From contig CAUYLG010065800.1 of assembly GCA_963573385.1 (NCBI GenBank), positions 1 to 64,000 on the forward strand: DNA of 64,000 bases, in the 5' to 3' direction. The notes under the pieces were generated by a model. It saw only the letters and a list, made by a program, of their open reading frames with translations, was not told the origin of the DNA and did not search any database. Source of the DNA: Cacajao melanocephalus. Lineage: Eukaryota > Chordata > Mammalia > Primates > Pitheciidae. Positions 1-10,767 of the stretch are shown one piece after another. A program made the position numbers and the translations under genes. Numbering within the stretch: position 1 is the stretch's first letter; each line of letters starts with the position of its first letter.

Positions 1-1080
1 TAGGGTTGAAATAAAGGAGAAAATTCTAAGGGCAGCTAGAGAGAAAGGTCAGGTTACCCATCAAGGGAAGCCTATCAGACTCACAGCAGACCTCTCAGCA
101 GAAACCCTACAAACTAGAAGAGAGTGGGGGTCAATATTCAATATCCTGAAAGAAAAGAATTTTCAACCCAGACTCTCATATCCTGCCAAACTAAGCTTCA
201 TAAGTGAAGGAAAAATAAAATTTTTTGTGAACAAGTCGGCACTCGGAGATTTCATCACTACCAGGCCTGCTTTACAAGAGCTTCTGAAAGAAGCGCTATA
301 AACAGAAAGGAACAACCAGTATCAGTTATCCCAAAAATTTACCAAAATGTAAAGAGTATCTCCATAATGAATCTATATCAACTAATGGGCAAAATGGCCA
401 GCTAGCATTAAATCACAATACTGAACTCACAAATATTAATATTAATCCTAAATTTAAATGGATTAAATGCCCTAGTTAAAGACACAGGCAAATTGAACAA
501 AAAGTCAAAACCCATCAGTATGCTGTATCCAGATTTATCTCATAAGCATCAACACACAAAGATTCAAAACAAAGGGATGGAGGAAGATTCACCAATCAAA
601 CGGAGAGGAAAAAAAAAAAAAAAACAACAGGAGTTGTAATATTTTTGTCTCCGACAAAATAGACTTTAACAGTAACAAAGGCTAAAAGAAACAAAGAGGA
701 TATTACATAATGGTAAAAGAATCAATGCAACAACAGGAGTTAATGATCATAAATATTTACGTACCCAATATAGGAGCATCCAGATACATAAGACAAGTTC
801 TAAATGACTTACAGAGACTTAGACTCCAGCACAATAATGGCGGGAGATCTTGACACCACATTGTTAATATTTGACGGATCAATGAGATAGAAAATTAATA
901 GGGACATTTATGATTTGAATTTAGACCTGGGATAAGTAAGCTTAGTGAATATCTATAGAATTCTTCACCCCAGATCTCCAGAACATACATTTTTCTCAGT
1001 ATCATATTATACCTATTCTGAAAGTGACTACATAATTGGAAGTAAATCACTCTTCAGCATTTGCATAACATTACACAGAC
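1..1080 (+). mobile_element. L1 LINE fragment (end of ORF1 through start of ORF2)
   Basis: The sequence follows the L1 retrotransposon from the C-terminal part of ORF1 (RNA-binding protein) through the short inter-ORF spacer into the endonuclease part of ORF2. The ancestral ORF1 stop is TAA at 350-352. An earlier in-frame TAA lies at 299-301, 17 codons upstream, so ORF1 is broken. The ATG expected for ORF2 near 415 is lost, and an A-run at 609-624 sits inside the endonuclease region. The element continues beyond the left edge and stops abruptly near 1,080 without reaching the reverse transcriptase, 3' UTR or poly(A). It is an immobile relic. Divergence suggests an older primate L1P or late L1MA subfamily; the subfamily is not determined. 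Confidence 0.93.
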
Positions 1081-1198
1081 TTAAATGAAATATTGGTTGG
1101 CTGTTAGTTTGTTATTTTCTTCCCTTATTCCTTCCTGTCTCTGTTGTTAAGTACAATTATCAGTATAAAAGAGATTTTTAATACCTATTCCTAAATTG
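1081..1198. other. short unique AT-rich spacer
   Basis: Nothing recognisable lies between the L1 break and the Alu fragment. Confidence 0.5.
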
Positions 1199-1290
1199 TA
1201 TTCCAGCCTGGGCAATAGAGCAAGAATCCTGTTCTCTCTCCCCCTTTTTCTTTCTTCGTCTTTCTTTCTCTCAAAAAAAAGGAAAAAAAA
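1199..1290 (+). mobile_element. Alu 3'-end fragment
   Basis: The start reads as the last 40 or so bases of an Alu right arm (CCAGCCTGGGCAATAGAG). A pyrimidine-rich insertion follows, then TCTC and an A-rich tail. The 5' part of the Alu is missing, so this is a truncated and internally disrupted copy. Confidence 0.75.
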
Positions 1291-2138
1291 TATGCCAGTG
1301 TCAGAAGACAGATTCATAGGTTTTCAGAAAAACCAAAAACAGGGTTTGAAAGCTATCCATGGGGAAAAACAAATTTTTAAAAAATAAAGATCTCTTTTTC
1401 CACTTTCTCCTAGGTAGATCACCTTTTCTTCCACATTTTTATATTTATTCTCAGCTTTCTAATGTGGCATTTCCTTCATGTAATGGTATGCATGTGCATG
1501 TGTGCATACATGGTACTTCAAGATAATAGAAAATATGAAGAACTGTGTGACAGGCGACAAGAGGAAAAGAAGGTCTGAGGCATAACTTCTAGACCCTCCA
1601 GCACACTTTCCTGCCAAGCATGGAGGGTCTACCAGACTTCTCCCCTGAATCCTAGTTCAGACACTTATAATTTAGCATAGAGCAATGAGGCTGGATGAGC
1701 TAGTTCTCCCCCTAGCCCTACCACTGCCTTATCTAATTAACTTTAGCTGAGTGAAGTGTTATTTCGTTTGCTGACAAAATGAGTTGGGCCAGCCAATCTC
1801 TGTTTAGATGCCCAAACCCGAGGTGCTCTAGCGCTACAAGCTTAGTGCTGTGCTCAAGGCCTTGCTGAGACTATGGTGATGAAGTCCCTACCATCAAAAA
1901 AAAAAAAAACAATGATCTAGCTCAGAAGAAAAAGCAAATGCCTGAAATAAAGAAAGAATAGTTCAACAGACCATGGAAATGCTTATGAAGTTCTAAGGAC
2001 AATAGAACATAATCAAAGTTAAAAAGGAGATGTCCAGGGTAAACATACTTTTGGAGAAGTCCAAAACGGCTTTGTGAAGGGGCTGAGATTTGAGTACAGA
2101 ATTGAAGAACTGGTAAGTTTTGAGATGATGAAGGAAGA

Positions 2139-2140
<2 letters not shown>
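1291..2140. other. unique sequence with small hairpin
   Basis: No gene or confident repeat was found. A TG-rich patch lies near 1,485-1,512, and an 11-bp inverted repeat (TAGACCCTCCA, 1,590-1,600, and its complement at 1,621-1,631, loop 20 nt) is present. There is an A14 run at 1,896-1,909. The stretch 2,030-2,140 faintly resembles the unassigned ancient repeat seen at 22.9 and 42.6 kb. Confidence 0.5.

Positions 2141-2172
<32 letters not shown>
2141..2172 (+). repeat. (AC)16 microsatellite
   Basis: Sixteen uninterrupted AC units are seen. Runs of this length are normally length-polymorphic in primates. Confidence 0.98.
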
Positions 2173-2174
<2 letters not shown>

Positions 2175-2696
2175 ACATGTGCATACACATGGACCCACAG
2201 CCATCCCGGTGGATGCATGGCAGCTGCTGGACAAACAGAGTAAGTTAATCCCTCAGACATGTGGCTGAGCAGTAATAAGTAGGTTCCCAATGTCACCTTT
2301 CAACATGCTAGAAATACTTGCATTATTTTATTATTTAATTACTTGGAGTTTTAAACGTTTCTCATCTTCAAAGTCTTCTGATACATTTAAATCCCTAGAG
2401 AGAGAAAACTTCCTACATCATCTCTCCTTAGACTTTAGTCGCATGGACAAAGGGTGGGGACTGCAAACAGCTGAGGTCTTGGGAGAAGCTTGAGCCCAGG
2501 AGTTGAAACAGACACAGCGCTTATTCCAGGGGAAGGCCAGGATCCTGCAGCAGCCTTGTGCCTAAGGTTTTCAGAGGGATTTCCCATGATGTTTATGTCT
2601 GCCTGTGTGTTCTGTGAAACAAATATCACACAGACGCATAGGTGACATGGTCTGGAGGAGCGTAAGCCTTTGTGCAGGCCCTTTAAGAATGTCATT
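2173..2696. other. unique sequence
   Basis: Only short AT-rich patches (about 2,315-2,345) were seen. The short reading frames here are not supported as genes. Confidence 0.5.
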
Positions 2697-2711
2697 CCCC
2701 CCCGCCCCCGC

Positions 2712-2739
<28 letters not shown>
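2697..2739 (+). repeat. C-rich run followed by A28
   Basis: Seven C then five C separated by G (2,697-2,709) are followed by 28 consecutive A (2,712-2,739). A retroposon tail is possible, but no element is recognisable upstream. Confidence 0.9.
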
Positions 2740-2742
<3 letters not shown>

Positions 2743-3990
2743 AAGAGAGTATAAGAAACAATGCAAGCTATATCAGAAATCACCATCCCATGTTGAGCTC
2801 AGTCTTTTTACTAACAAGAAGAGGGCTGGATTTAATGGTCCCCAAAACCCTTTATAACACTCAAGTTCTCTGTTGGTGTGTTTGGGGCATGTTGAACCAT
2901 ATTATGGGCTTTTGCCTTCCCCACAGTGGACAGAACTGCATGTTCTCTCATAGATCATGAGAATTATGAAAATACTTTGAGATCCTTTAGCAAAAGCATT
3001 CATTCTTTTTAAGGTATCCATTAAAAGAGAAGGGAAACAACCCAGATCCAAAAATCAGTCCTTAAAAAATAAGTTAGCCACAGGATTACTTTCAAACAGC
3101 TCTCATACCCTGTTCTACCTATAATATTCTGCCAGGAGGTTCTTCTCCAGACTCTCCCCGGATTCTACAGTTTAATTCACAAAAATTTCTATCTCTTCAG
3201 GAAAGTATCTGCTGCTTGAAATGAGGTTCACCAGATTTGAAGCAGACTAGAATATTCCGTGGTGAGGAATTCATAACATTTTGGTTGAAATAGCCTGGCC
3301 TAAGCCAATGTATGTATTCTCCTCTTTCATCCTCATAGCCTGAATGGAAATAAATGTCACACACTGACTCACAGATCTGCACAAGCATACACACACTATA
3401 CCCTCCACTTTAAGACATATAAGATTAACTTGTTCAATTCTATAACCTCTTGGTTTGTTTTTCTTTGTTTCAAGTGCCTGTCTTTTTTCAAAATTGTGTG
3501 TATTTGGGCAACTGGTTTGTCAAAAGGTGTGGATGGCTGAAAACAATCTACTTATTTCAGACACAACCTCTTATCTTGTCCTGATAACTAATTAGCCAAA
3601 AGAGTAAGGGATGAAAAAGGAGACAAAAATAGTTCCAACAGTAAGCCACTTGACCTCATACTTCCCTGTCATTTTGTAACAGACTATGAGAAGACACCTC
3701 TACTTAATGAAAAAATGTTCAATTGTCTAAATCTGAGTTTTCTCCCTGAAAATAGTAAATTTTAACTAGATATGAGAAAGCTTCTTTTAAAGAATATACC
3801 CTGCGTAGAGGTGGACAGAATGAAAGAGTTATAGAGAAAAATTAAGAAATGTAAAGAATGAGAAAAAATAGTGCAAAAAGAAGTAAAGAGAGAAGAATAC
3901 AACAGAGAAGAGAAAAATGTAGGAATTTAAGAACGTTAGTTAAAAGTTGCCCAACTCCTTGTTTTGACTCTTGAGAAAGTGAGACCTAAA
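2740..3990. other. unique sequence, no feature recognised
   Basis: Read on both strands; no repeat family, RNA gene or convincing exon was found. Purine-rich patches build up from 3,780 onward. Confidence 0.45.
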
Positions 3991-3994
3991 GTGT

Positions 3995-4086
3995 GGAGAG
4001 GGGAAGAACAAGAAAAGCTGGGAGAGGAAAAATGGAAAGAAAGAGTAATCAAGAGAGAAAATAAAAGAGGAAAGGGAGAGGGCATG
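3995..4086 (+). repeat. purine-rich low-complexity tract
   Basis: About 90 bases made mostly of A and G, with GAGAGG, GGAAAG and AAGAGAG blocks, but no fixed period. Confidence 0.7.
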
Positions 4087-4682
4087 AATCGAAGCAGCAT
4101 CTGGAAGACTCAGTCTAAGAAGTGCAGGTCTCTGAGAAGCACATTCCGTCCTGGCTATCAGATGCAATCCTGTGGACATGACTGCACCAGCTATATTTAG
4201 CTCCGATGTAACTCAAGTCCACAGTGTTCCATACAACAGCTGCTGCAGAGTCCTGAAGAAACGTTTTTACTACCTACCCTGGAATAGCCGTGTCAAGGGC
4301 CTGGCCTTCACAGCTACAGAACTCCACTATGTTTATATACAAAGGAGCAGCATTTTGAACATAACTGATATGACTGTTAACAAAGTTTAATGGCCTGCTG
4401 TATAACAGAACAGCACTTTCAGAAGACCAAAGTCATTACTCTCAGTTCCTAAGGCTGTCCCTTCCCCCAATTCCTGCAAGCAAATATTGGCCCTTACCTT
4501 ATATGGTGTGCTCTCTCCTGAGACCTTCTCTGGTTTTCTGATCTTCACTTTAACTCCACATGGGGCTCTATGCTTTGGAAGAATACTTTCAACGTCAACT
4601 CAAGGACACCCAAGCCCAAATGACCCACAGAAATACCTACAGGTTTCCTCTAATGCCAGGGGAACATAGGTGACTCCTACTG
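4087..4682. other. unique sequence
   Basis: No supported feature. Short reading frames on the plus strand lack any recognisable domain. Confidence 0.45.
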
Positions 4683-4718
4683 AAAAACAAAACAAAAACA
4701 AAAACAAACAAACAAAAA
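4683..4718 (+). repeat. (AAAAC/AAAC)n low-complexity repeat
   Basis: Tandem AAAAC and AAAC units, imperfect. Confidence 0.9.
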
Positions 4719-4924
4719 TCTTGGTTCTTGGAGGACTGGCAGGTTGCCAATGTGCCTATCCCATGGCCAGAAATGAAGACTTGCTACCACTAAGGAGAAG
4801 TGAGAAGTCTAGGAACCACTGAGAAAGCCAAGCTTCACCTGAATAATTCATTAAGTAATTATGAGTCATCATTCTCGATATGGCATCTTATCAGATTTTG
4901 TGAGACAAACCACACATAGCAATC

Positions 4925-5160
4925 CCTTCACTCTCAAGGAGATTCAGTTATGATATGTGCATAAAGCAATCACACAGATGGGACAGGGAATAGATAAATG
5001 GGCTCAAGATGAGTGCTGAGGAAGGAAGAAACAGCTGGAATCTAAGAAGTCTGGGAAGATTTTTCAGAGGAAGACACTTCTTTCTTGAAGAATGAATGGG
5101 GTATTGACAAGCAAGGAGAGCATTCCAGTTGAATGAGATAAAAGAAGCAAAGATGTCCCT
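4925..5160 (+). repeat. ancient interspersed repeat, family unassigned
   Basis: The order of phrases (loss of the species-type count, TCTGGGAAGATTTTTCAGAGG, then GAGAGCATTCCAGTTGAATG) matches a very common old mammalian repeat, also seen at 7.7, 22.9, 39.5, 42.6 and 45.0 kb. The copies share order and orientation. I do not have a firm family name; an old L1M or L2-class LINE is possible. Confidence 0.5.
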
Positions 5161-5433
5161 TATTCTTCAGTTGTAGTCAGACGCTTTTGCACAGCTAAAG
5201 TCCCCAGTCCTGTGCCTTGACAAGTATCAGTGGGTTCTCCATAATTGATTCCTGGAACAAAAGCCATCTACACAAAGATTCTTGCCAAGAATCAACCTAC
5301 TTATCTATGAACCTTTCTTTCATGAAACCAGACTAGGAAAGGTGAGCAGAAACTATCATAAAAAATGTTTGAATCCTCAAAAGAATGACTGTCTGTTTCC
5401 GAAAAAGATTCAGGGCCAGTGACATTGCTGTTT

Positions 5434-5459
5434 AAAAAAAAAAAAAAAAAAAAAAAAAA
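5434..5459 (+). repeat. A26 homopolymer
   Basis: Twenty-six consecutive A after TTT. No retroposon body is recognisable upstream. Confidence 0.95.
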
Positions 5460-6261
5460 GGAAGTATCAGCCCTGATCTGAACCTTGAAAAGGAGATTCC
5501 CTGGAGGATGGTGTATGCCAATTATTTCTGCCTGGCAGAGGAGAGGAAGAAAGGAGGCAAGTGCCAGGTGGGGTGAGGAGTTTACTGTAGCTAGAGTTCA
5601 CCTATTGGCTGTCTAATTCCTTTAACCTGGGTTGGTCTGAAGGGCTGAGAAGAACATTCTCATTAGGGTATGAAATGGATCATTTCCAGTGGCCAGATGG
5701 TTCCCCATAAATACATTAATGACTTTATAGGCATGTCTGCTTGGAAAAGGAACAATTTCACTACCGAAATGTGAGAAATTGTCCTTTTGGATTCTGGGTA
5801 ATCTAAATCTAAGACCTAAAAATTACCAAAAAAAATTTAAAAAAAACCTCTGTGTTAACTTACTACCTTTCCCACACCTCATTCTTTTTAGATGACAAGC
5901 TCAATAAACAAGCATAATATTTGTTTTAAAATGAAAAAAATAAAATGCATCCCAACCTCCAAAAGTCATTCAAACATGGATGGTCCCAGTGTTGAGAAAC
6001 ACACAAATCCACACATATGCAAACCAGTGTACATACACACACATACTCCTCGTTGGTAACAAAGTCGAGGCTTCTGCTGAGCGTGGCTGTGTAGTGACAG
6101 AACTCGTGTCACACTTCAACTGGATGACTTTCCAAAGGCAGTCATGTCCCTGTCAAGAAGTTCCTTTCTTCTACCTGGAAACAGCTCCCAAACCTGTCTC
6201 ATTCTCTCTGTCTAATCTCCCATCCTCATCCCTCACCCAAGCTACAAGAGTAGCTTCCTAG
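5460..6261. other. unique sequence
   Basis: No supported feature. A-rich patches lie at 5,829-5,848 and 5,930-5,945. Confidence 0.45.
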
Positions 6262-6620
6262 AACTTCCAGAAGGATCTCTTTACAAGCAAATCTGATCTT
6301 GTACTGCCCCTACTTGAACTTTTAATGGCTCCCATTGCTTTTAAGCTAGAGACAGGAAATATTTCTCCTGGTCAACAAGGATGGGGCAGATGCTCACTCC
6401 AGTCTCATTTCTAATCAGATCATTTGTTCTACATTGATCTTCCAGTTCCTCAAAATTTCCTAAGCCATACCTACTCCCTTTCAGGGCCTTTTGAAAGAAC
6501 CTCCTCCTTGCTGGACTGCTCTTCCCATCTCCATTCACTGGCTCACTCCTGCTCACCCATCTGCATAGGTGCATCAGGAGAGCTTCCTGCCTTTCCCAGC
6601 ATCACAGGCTTTCAAGGTCC
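6262..6620 (+). mobile_element. L2 LINE fragment
   Basis: Diagnostic L2 phrases occur in the right order: AAATCTGATCTTGTACTGCCCC, AATGGCTCCCATTGCTTTTA, TTCCTCAAAATTTCCTAAGC, TTTCAGGGCCTTTTGAAAG, and a stretch corresponding to the 'control of small business' part GGACTGCTCTTCCC. This is the 3' half of the element, strongly diverged, and it lacks the terminal ATGAATGA repeats. Confidence 0.8.
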
Positions 6621-7254
6621 TTGCCATTTTGAAATGGTTTATTTACATTTTGATTGCTTTTTGTGCTCAGAAGGCCACCAGGGTTGGTGTGAAGATCAAA
6701 TCTAAGAATGGGTATAGATATCCTTCAAGAATTACAAGCAGAATTCCAATGTAAATCCTTGCTCTTTTCCATTGCTGCTTCTAAAAGACTCCCAGCCACT
6801 AAAACAAAGTGAAAGCAGAAGCATCACTTTCCTGAAACATCAAAAGGAAATGACATCCAAAGCAGGCTTTTTTAAAATTTATGTTGGGCTAAGACGGTAG
6901 CCACCACAACTTGGTGAATAATTAGCCTTGAGGTCCCCTGGCATAAAATAAAAACCCACTTCCCTCAGGCCAGAGAAACCACTGACAACCACCAGCCTGA
7001 GTTTTGACGATTTCCCTGCCCATCACACACCTGGTTCCTAAGGCCCCAGTAGCCAAAGGGGAGTAAATATTAACTAAGGCAGGGAATGATTTGTCAGTCT
7101 TGAACAGCTGTCCACAGTTTCCAAGGTACAGACCTGAAAAGGAGATGAAAGGAAAGAAGACTGGGGTAGCTTCCACGCTGGGCAGGACATCTCGCCCTTG
7201 CCTCATGGTCTGCTATCTATCCAGTGATGCTGACTTCTGTATCTGAACATTCAG
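6621..7254. other. unique sequence
   Basis: No supported feature; may include unrecognised old repeat remnants. Confidence 0.4.
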
Positions 7255-7600
7255 GTTCCTGTACCCTTTGGTTTTAGCCAAGAAGGGACAGCAGCAGGAG
7301 ATCACAAAAGGGAGGTGAGTGAGGTCAGAAGTATTGTTGTCCCAGCTTCCTCCCTGCTGGGTCACCCCAGGCTAGCTATGTCCTTAACCAAACGCCACAG
7401 CTCCTATCAAGTATGCCTCCAACAGAGCTTGCTTGTGCCCTCTTTCTAGCTCCCCATCCACAGCAAACCTACACATTCTGAAACTGATCCTCCTTTTTCA
7501 AGCCTAGTGTGATCATGGTTCTCCTGGGCTAAGACTATCCCAGTGATGCTACAGTAATCTTTGTGGTTTCCCTACACCCAGCTCACAACCTGGAGGTTGA
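7255..7600 (+). repeat. ancient interspersed repeat (unassigned)
   Basis: Reads like a known old mammalian repeat: a GGAGGTGAGTGAGGTCAG block, TCCCTGCTGGGTCACC, then a 'cacagctcctatcaag' block and TTTGTGGTTTCCCTACACCC. I recognise the phrase order but cannot name the family safely. Confidence 0.45.
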
Positions 7601-7689
7601 GAGACATCATTTCAATAAGTACACACATGAGCAAGAGTACAGTTTTAGGAGATGAGTTTTAGGAAGTAAGGAATGTGTTTCTATGCATG

Positions 7690-7870
7690 CCTGCATTTCT
7701 GTGATCTGGGGTGGCTACAGGGTCTAATAGGCAAGGCTTCCCAGAAAAATCTCTGCTTGATCTGATATCAGAACTAGGCCAAGTTTAGGTGGGGCATGGG
7801 TAGGGGGTTAGTGGAGGGAGCAGGAAAAATCACAAGCAGAGAGAACAACCTATGCCAAGGCCCTGACTCA
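7690..7870 (+). repeat. ancient interspersed repeat, 3' part, family unassigned
   Basis: CAAGGCTTCCCAGAAAAATC, a GAGAGAACAACC block and TGCCAAGGCCCTGACTC follow the same order as the copies at 4.9 and 22.9 kb. The G-rich segment 7,791-7,818 has four G tracts, but one gap is 8 nt, just outside the standard quadruplex rule. Confidence 0.45.
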
Positions 7871-8034
7871 CTCTCATACAAAGGTTCTCACCTGTTTATT
7901 AAAGTTATTATGGGGAACACAATGCCATTTTAAATATCTGCACAAATATAAGATGTTAATGATAGTCATAATTCTGTTAATAAAAATCCTTAAGTTTTGA
8001 TTTTACTTCTCCAACATATAAAAGTTTCTTGTAG

Positions 8035-8130
8035 GCCAGATCTTGTCCACAGTACCCAGCACAATGGCTAATATACAGTTGAAGTCCAATAAACACATGC
8101 AACTAATTAATTGATTGACTGATTGATGAT
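8035..8130 (+). mobile_element. L2 3' tail
   Basis: CAGTACCCAGCACAATGGCT, then AGTCCAATAAACACA and a TTGATTGACTGATTGATGA tail. This corresponds to the conserved L2 3' end, with its short terminal tandem repeat drifted to TGAT-type units. Confidence 0.65.
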
Positions 8131-8149
8131 TGAAGAACCAAAGGATGGG

Positions 8150-8290
8150 GAAAATCCAGCAGTGAACTAGCACTGCCTATTAGCAGAGGTGATTGCATGA
8201 AATGTGGATGAGCTGACTTCAGGCTAAGTATGGCGCTGACCTTGGGCAATTTACTCTTACCTCTAGATAATGTTGGTTCAGGTCTCAGGC
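8150..8290 (+). mobile_element. MIR-like fragment
   Basis: GCGCTGACCTTGGGCAATTT followed by ACTCTTACCTCTAGATAATG resembles the central core of MIR. Flanks are weak. Confidence 0.4.
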
Positions 8291-8724
8291 CCCAGGATAG
8301 GAGATAAGCAAAAGTTATTTTGGTCTTTTGAATGCTTAGGAAAAGAGCTGAGCCACACAGACAGTGACCTCCATTCCTAGGGAAATATGTTAAATTCAGT
8401 CGCAGTGTGAGGTTTCCAGGTCCCCATAAATTAAAAACACATCAGAGAAGAGTAGAGGTTTCCCTAAAACCCAAAGATACCATTGTGGAAAGCCCCTGTT
8501 GGCTGAAAAATGATGAGTTTCCTCATAAAGGGGAAGTGGTATTTTAGATTTAGCCACTTTGTTTTTTCTTTCCACCTTGGGGTGTAAGTTTGACTCCTGG
8601 GTATCTTCCTACATCTCAAGGAGTAATAAAGAACCCAAGAAGAGGCCAAATAAGTCAACCTTCACTTAGGTGGCAGGCATTTCATTGTACCAGAAAGAAA
8701 AGGTGGTCAGAGGGACATTTTCAT

Positions 8725-8850
8725 TTCTGTAATTAACCTCAGTGTGGTCTCAGGGAGTGCCTTCCTTCTCTGTGGCCCAATTTTCTCATCAGTAAAATGA
8801 ATGGCTTATACTAAATGATCTATGAGATCTTCAGATTTCATGATTTTGAA
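8725..8850 (+). mobile_element. MIR fragment (3' part)
   Basis: CCCAATTTTCTCATCAGTAAAATGAATGG, split here by description, matches the MIR segment for 'cctcatctgtaaaatgg', followed by the ATGATCTATGAGATCTTCAG type ending seen in MIRb/c. Confidence 0.6.
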
Positions 8851-10190
8851 CACTATATTTTGTTATTATTTCAGCAACTATGTCTTGAAAGTCCACACGT
8901 TCTCAACATTATGTTATTTCTTGGGAGGGAACAGTCCATCCATGCACCCAAGGATTCTTATTTTGTGATTATGGTCCTCCTAAGAGGGTCCATGAATCTC
9001 CAGATGTTGCATGTAACATTTTGTGTCTATGTGTATTTTTCCTGGCCTAAAAGAGTCCATAGCTTTTGGGTCCATACATGGGCCCTATATGATTTTAGCA
9101 GAACAGCATAAATGTGACTGCTTAGATGTCAGGGTATGTGCTCATAAGACACCAGCATCAAGAGCAAGCTCAACATGAATCCACCTGCCATGCACTATGA
9201 CAACCTAGGTTGTCTTCCTAACCCACGGTTAGGAAGACTTCAGGAACAGGATGGCTCTGGATTTGAGATGAGGTCAGAGAGGCAGACTGCTAAAGAGAAG
9301 GAGAATTTGGGAAGCCAATGCAAAAGTATAATCATGGGCAAAAAAACACTGTGTTCTCAAGAAAATTAAAAAAAATCTCTAATTGCTGTGGGAATTAGCT
9401 CTCTCCACGGCATACCCGCAGGTTCACACACTTTTTGTTTTCTACCTGTCCTGCATTAACATCAGTTCCCAGAGTACTGGGTTCTAGGAAAGAGCAGGAC
9501 TCTGTTTTGCAGCTGGGAGGTGGCTCCAGAGAGAACTGCCATTTTTGTGAGGAGAATACTAAGAGATCCTGAACCTGCATCTATGACTCAGCCTGGATGG
9601 GGCCACATCCCACCAGGCTATACCAGGGGTAGGGACAGGGTAGTGGCTTGGTGCTTTTCATCATGGTTAACAGAGAATAAGTCATGACAGCTAACAGTAT
9701 CATATTGCTCTGAGATTGATGCAAAATGATGTCATTCATTGATTTTAAGGTAAATTTAAAACATATAATGACAGTGAAAGCTATGCCTTACGGTTATGCA
9801 TGCATGTGAGGAAAACATGTATAAATTGAAGCTCAGGAGCTATAACTTACATAGTAAGTGCTATTATTCAAAAATTTAAACATATGTGTGACAACTTATA
9901 GCAAATATGCTGACATATGGCATTGAAACCAATATGTCAACACTTACAAGTAAGAAAACATCTATAAAAATACAATAAGCACAGTTCTCTCTTTACATTT
10001 AGGCCACAAATGAGACCACTGCTGAACATCTCTGGTTAAGCATTAACACACACCAGGATCCGCCTGTAACCTGTTTGTTAAGGTGCAGTGCCCCAGCTAA
10101 TTAATACATCACTGGCAGATCAAGTTCAGGGAACAATATTGAGCAAGTGCATTCCTCAGGCCTCATTTACCCCCTTCAGGTAGGAGGAAG
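8851..10190. other. mostly unique sequence with perfect hairpin
   Basis: No gene or repeat family is recognised. The striking item is the perfect hairpin at 9,212-9,238. The part from 9,700 to 9,980 is AT-rich. Confidence 0.45.
9212..9238. repeat. perfect hairpin, 12-bp stem, 3-nt loop
   Basis: GTCTTCCTAACC (9,212-9,223), loop CAC, then the exact reverse complement (9,227-9,238). It is directly preceded by a 10-bp perfect palindrome AACCTAGGTT (9,202-9,211). The very short loop is typical of cruciform or template-switch products. Confidence 0.97.
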
Positions 10191-10194
10191 TCCA

Positions 10195-10257
10195 GAAGGG
10201 AAAAGGGGATAAGGGAGAGGAAGGAGAGAAAGAGAAAAATAAATAAATAAAGGAGAG
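10195..10257 (+). repeat. purine-rich / AAAT low-complexity tract
   Basis: GA-rich sequence leading into AAATAAATAAATAAAGG. Confidence 0.75.
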
Positions 10258-10301
10258 ATTATTATTTTGCTACAGTAGAGTATCCCACAGTTGATAAAAG
10301 T

Positions 10302-10359
10302 GGTGTGTGTGTGTGTGTGTGTGTGCACGCGCGTGTGTGTGTGTGTGTGTGTGTGTGTG
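10302..10359 (+). repeat. interrupted (GT)n with CG core
   Basis: Two GT runs flank GCACGCGC (10,325-10,332). The whole tract keeps purine-pyrimidine alternation apart from the edges, which favours left-handed Z-DNA. Confidence 0.95.
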
Positions 10360-10529
10360 GCAGGCTTGCGTGTGTTGGCCAAATTCTGAAATCGTGTCAC
10401 TTGAGAACAAGCTGAAGGAGTAGGAGCTGTTTAGAAAGGGAAGCCCTCCATTGAGAGAAGGCTATCATAACAGTATTCTGCCATGTGCAGGGATTGCTGC
10501 TGACTGTGGGCACAGACAATGCTGTATTG

Positions 10530-10585
10530 CCTGTCACTTCCACTCCCAGGGCCTCATACTATTCATCTGTAATGTGAGAGGCTTG
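10530..10585 (+). mobile_element. MIR-like core fragment
   Basis: GGGCCTCATACTATTCATCT GTAATG-type sequence resembles the MIR segment for 'cctcagtttcctcatctgtaaaatg'. It ends next to a MER5-type element. Confidence 0.4.
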
Positions 10586-10596
10586 TATGAGATTCC

Positions 10597-10767
10597 CGAT
10601 TGTCAACTCTTGCTGCAATTAGAATCACATAAAGAGCTTTTAACAAATACAGATTGTGGAGCTCCGTCCCTGATAAGCATCTCTTCGGGAGGGAAACAGG
10701 CATTTGGTATTTTAATAGTTCCCCAGGTCCTTCTAATGTGCATTCAGCAAGAATGGACAGGCACTGG
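10597..10767 (+). mobile_element. MER5-type hAT-Charlie transposon
   Basis: Both ends of the palindromic element are visible: TTAGAATCACATAAAGAGCT on the left, and TTCCCCAGGTCCTTCTAATG ahead of GCATTCAGCAAGAATGG on the right. Length is close to the usual 180 bp. It is a non-autonomous element with no coding capacity. Confidence 0.8.

Noticed and set aside
1590..1631. miRNA-like hairpin
   Set aside because: An 11-bp stem with a 20-nt loop is too short for a precursor.
7791..7818. G-quadruplex
   Set aside because: The last loop is 8 nt, outside the usual limit of 7.
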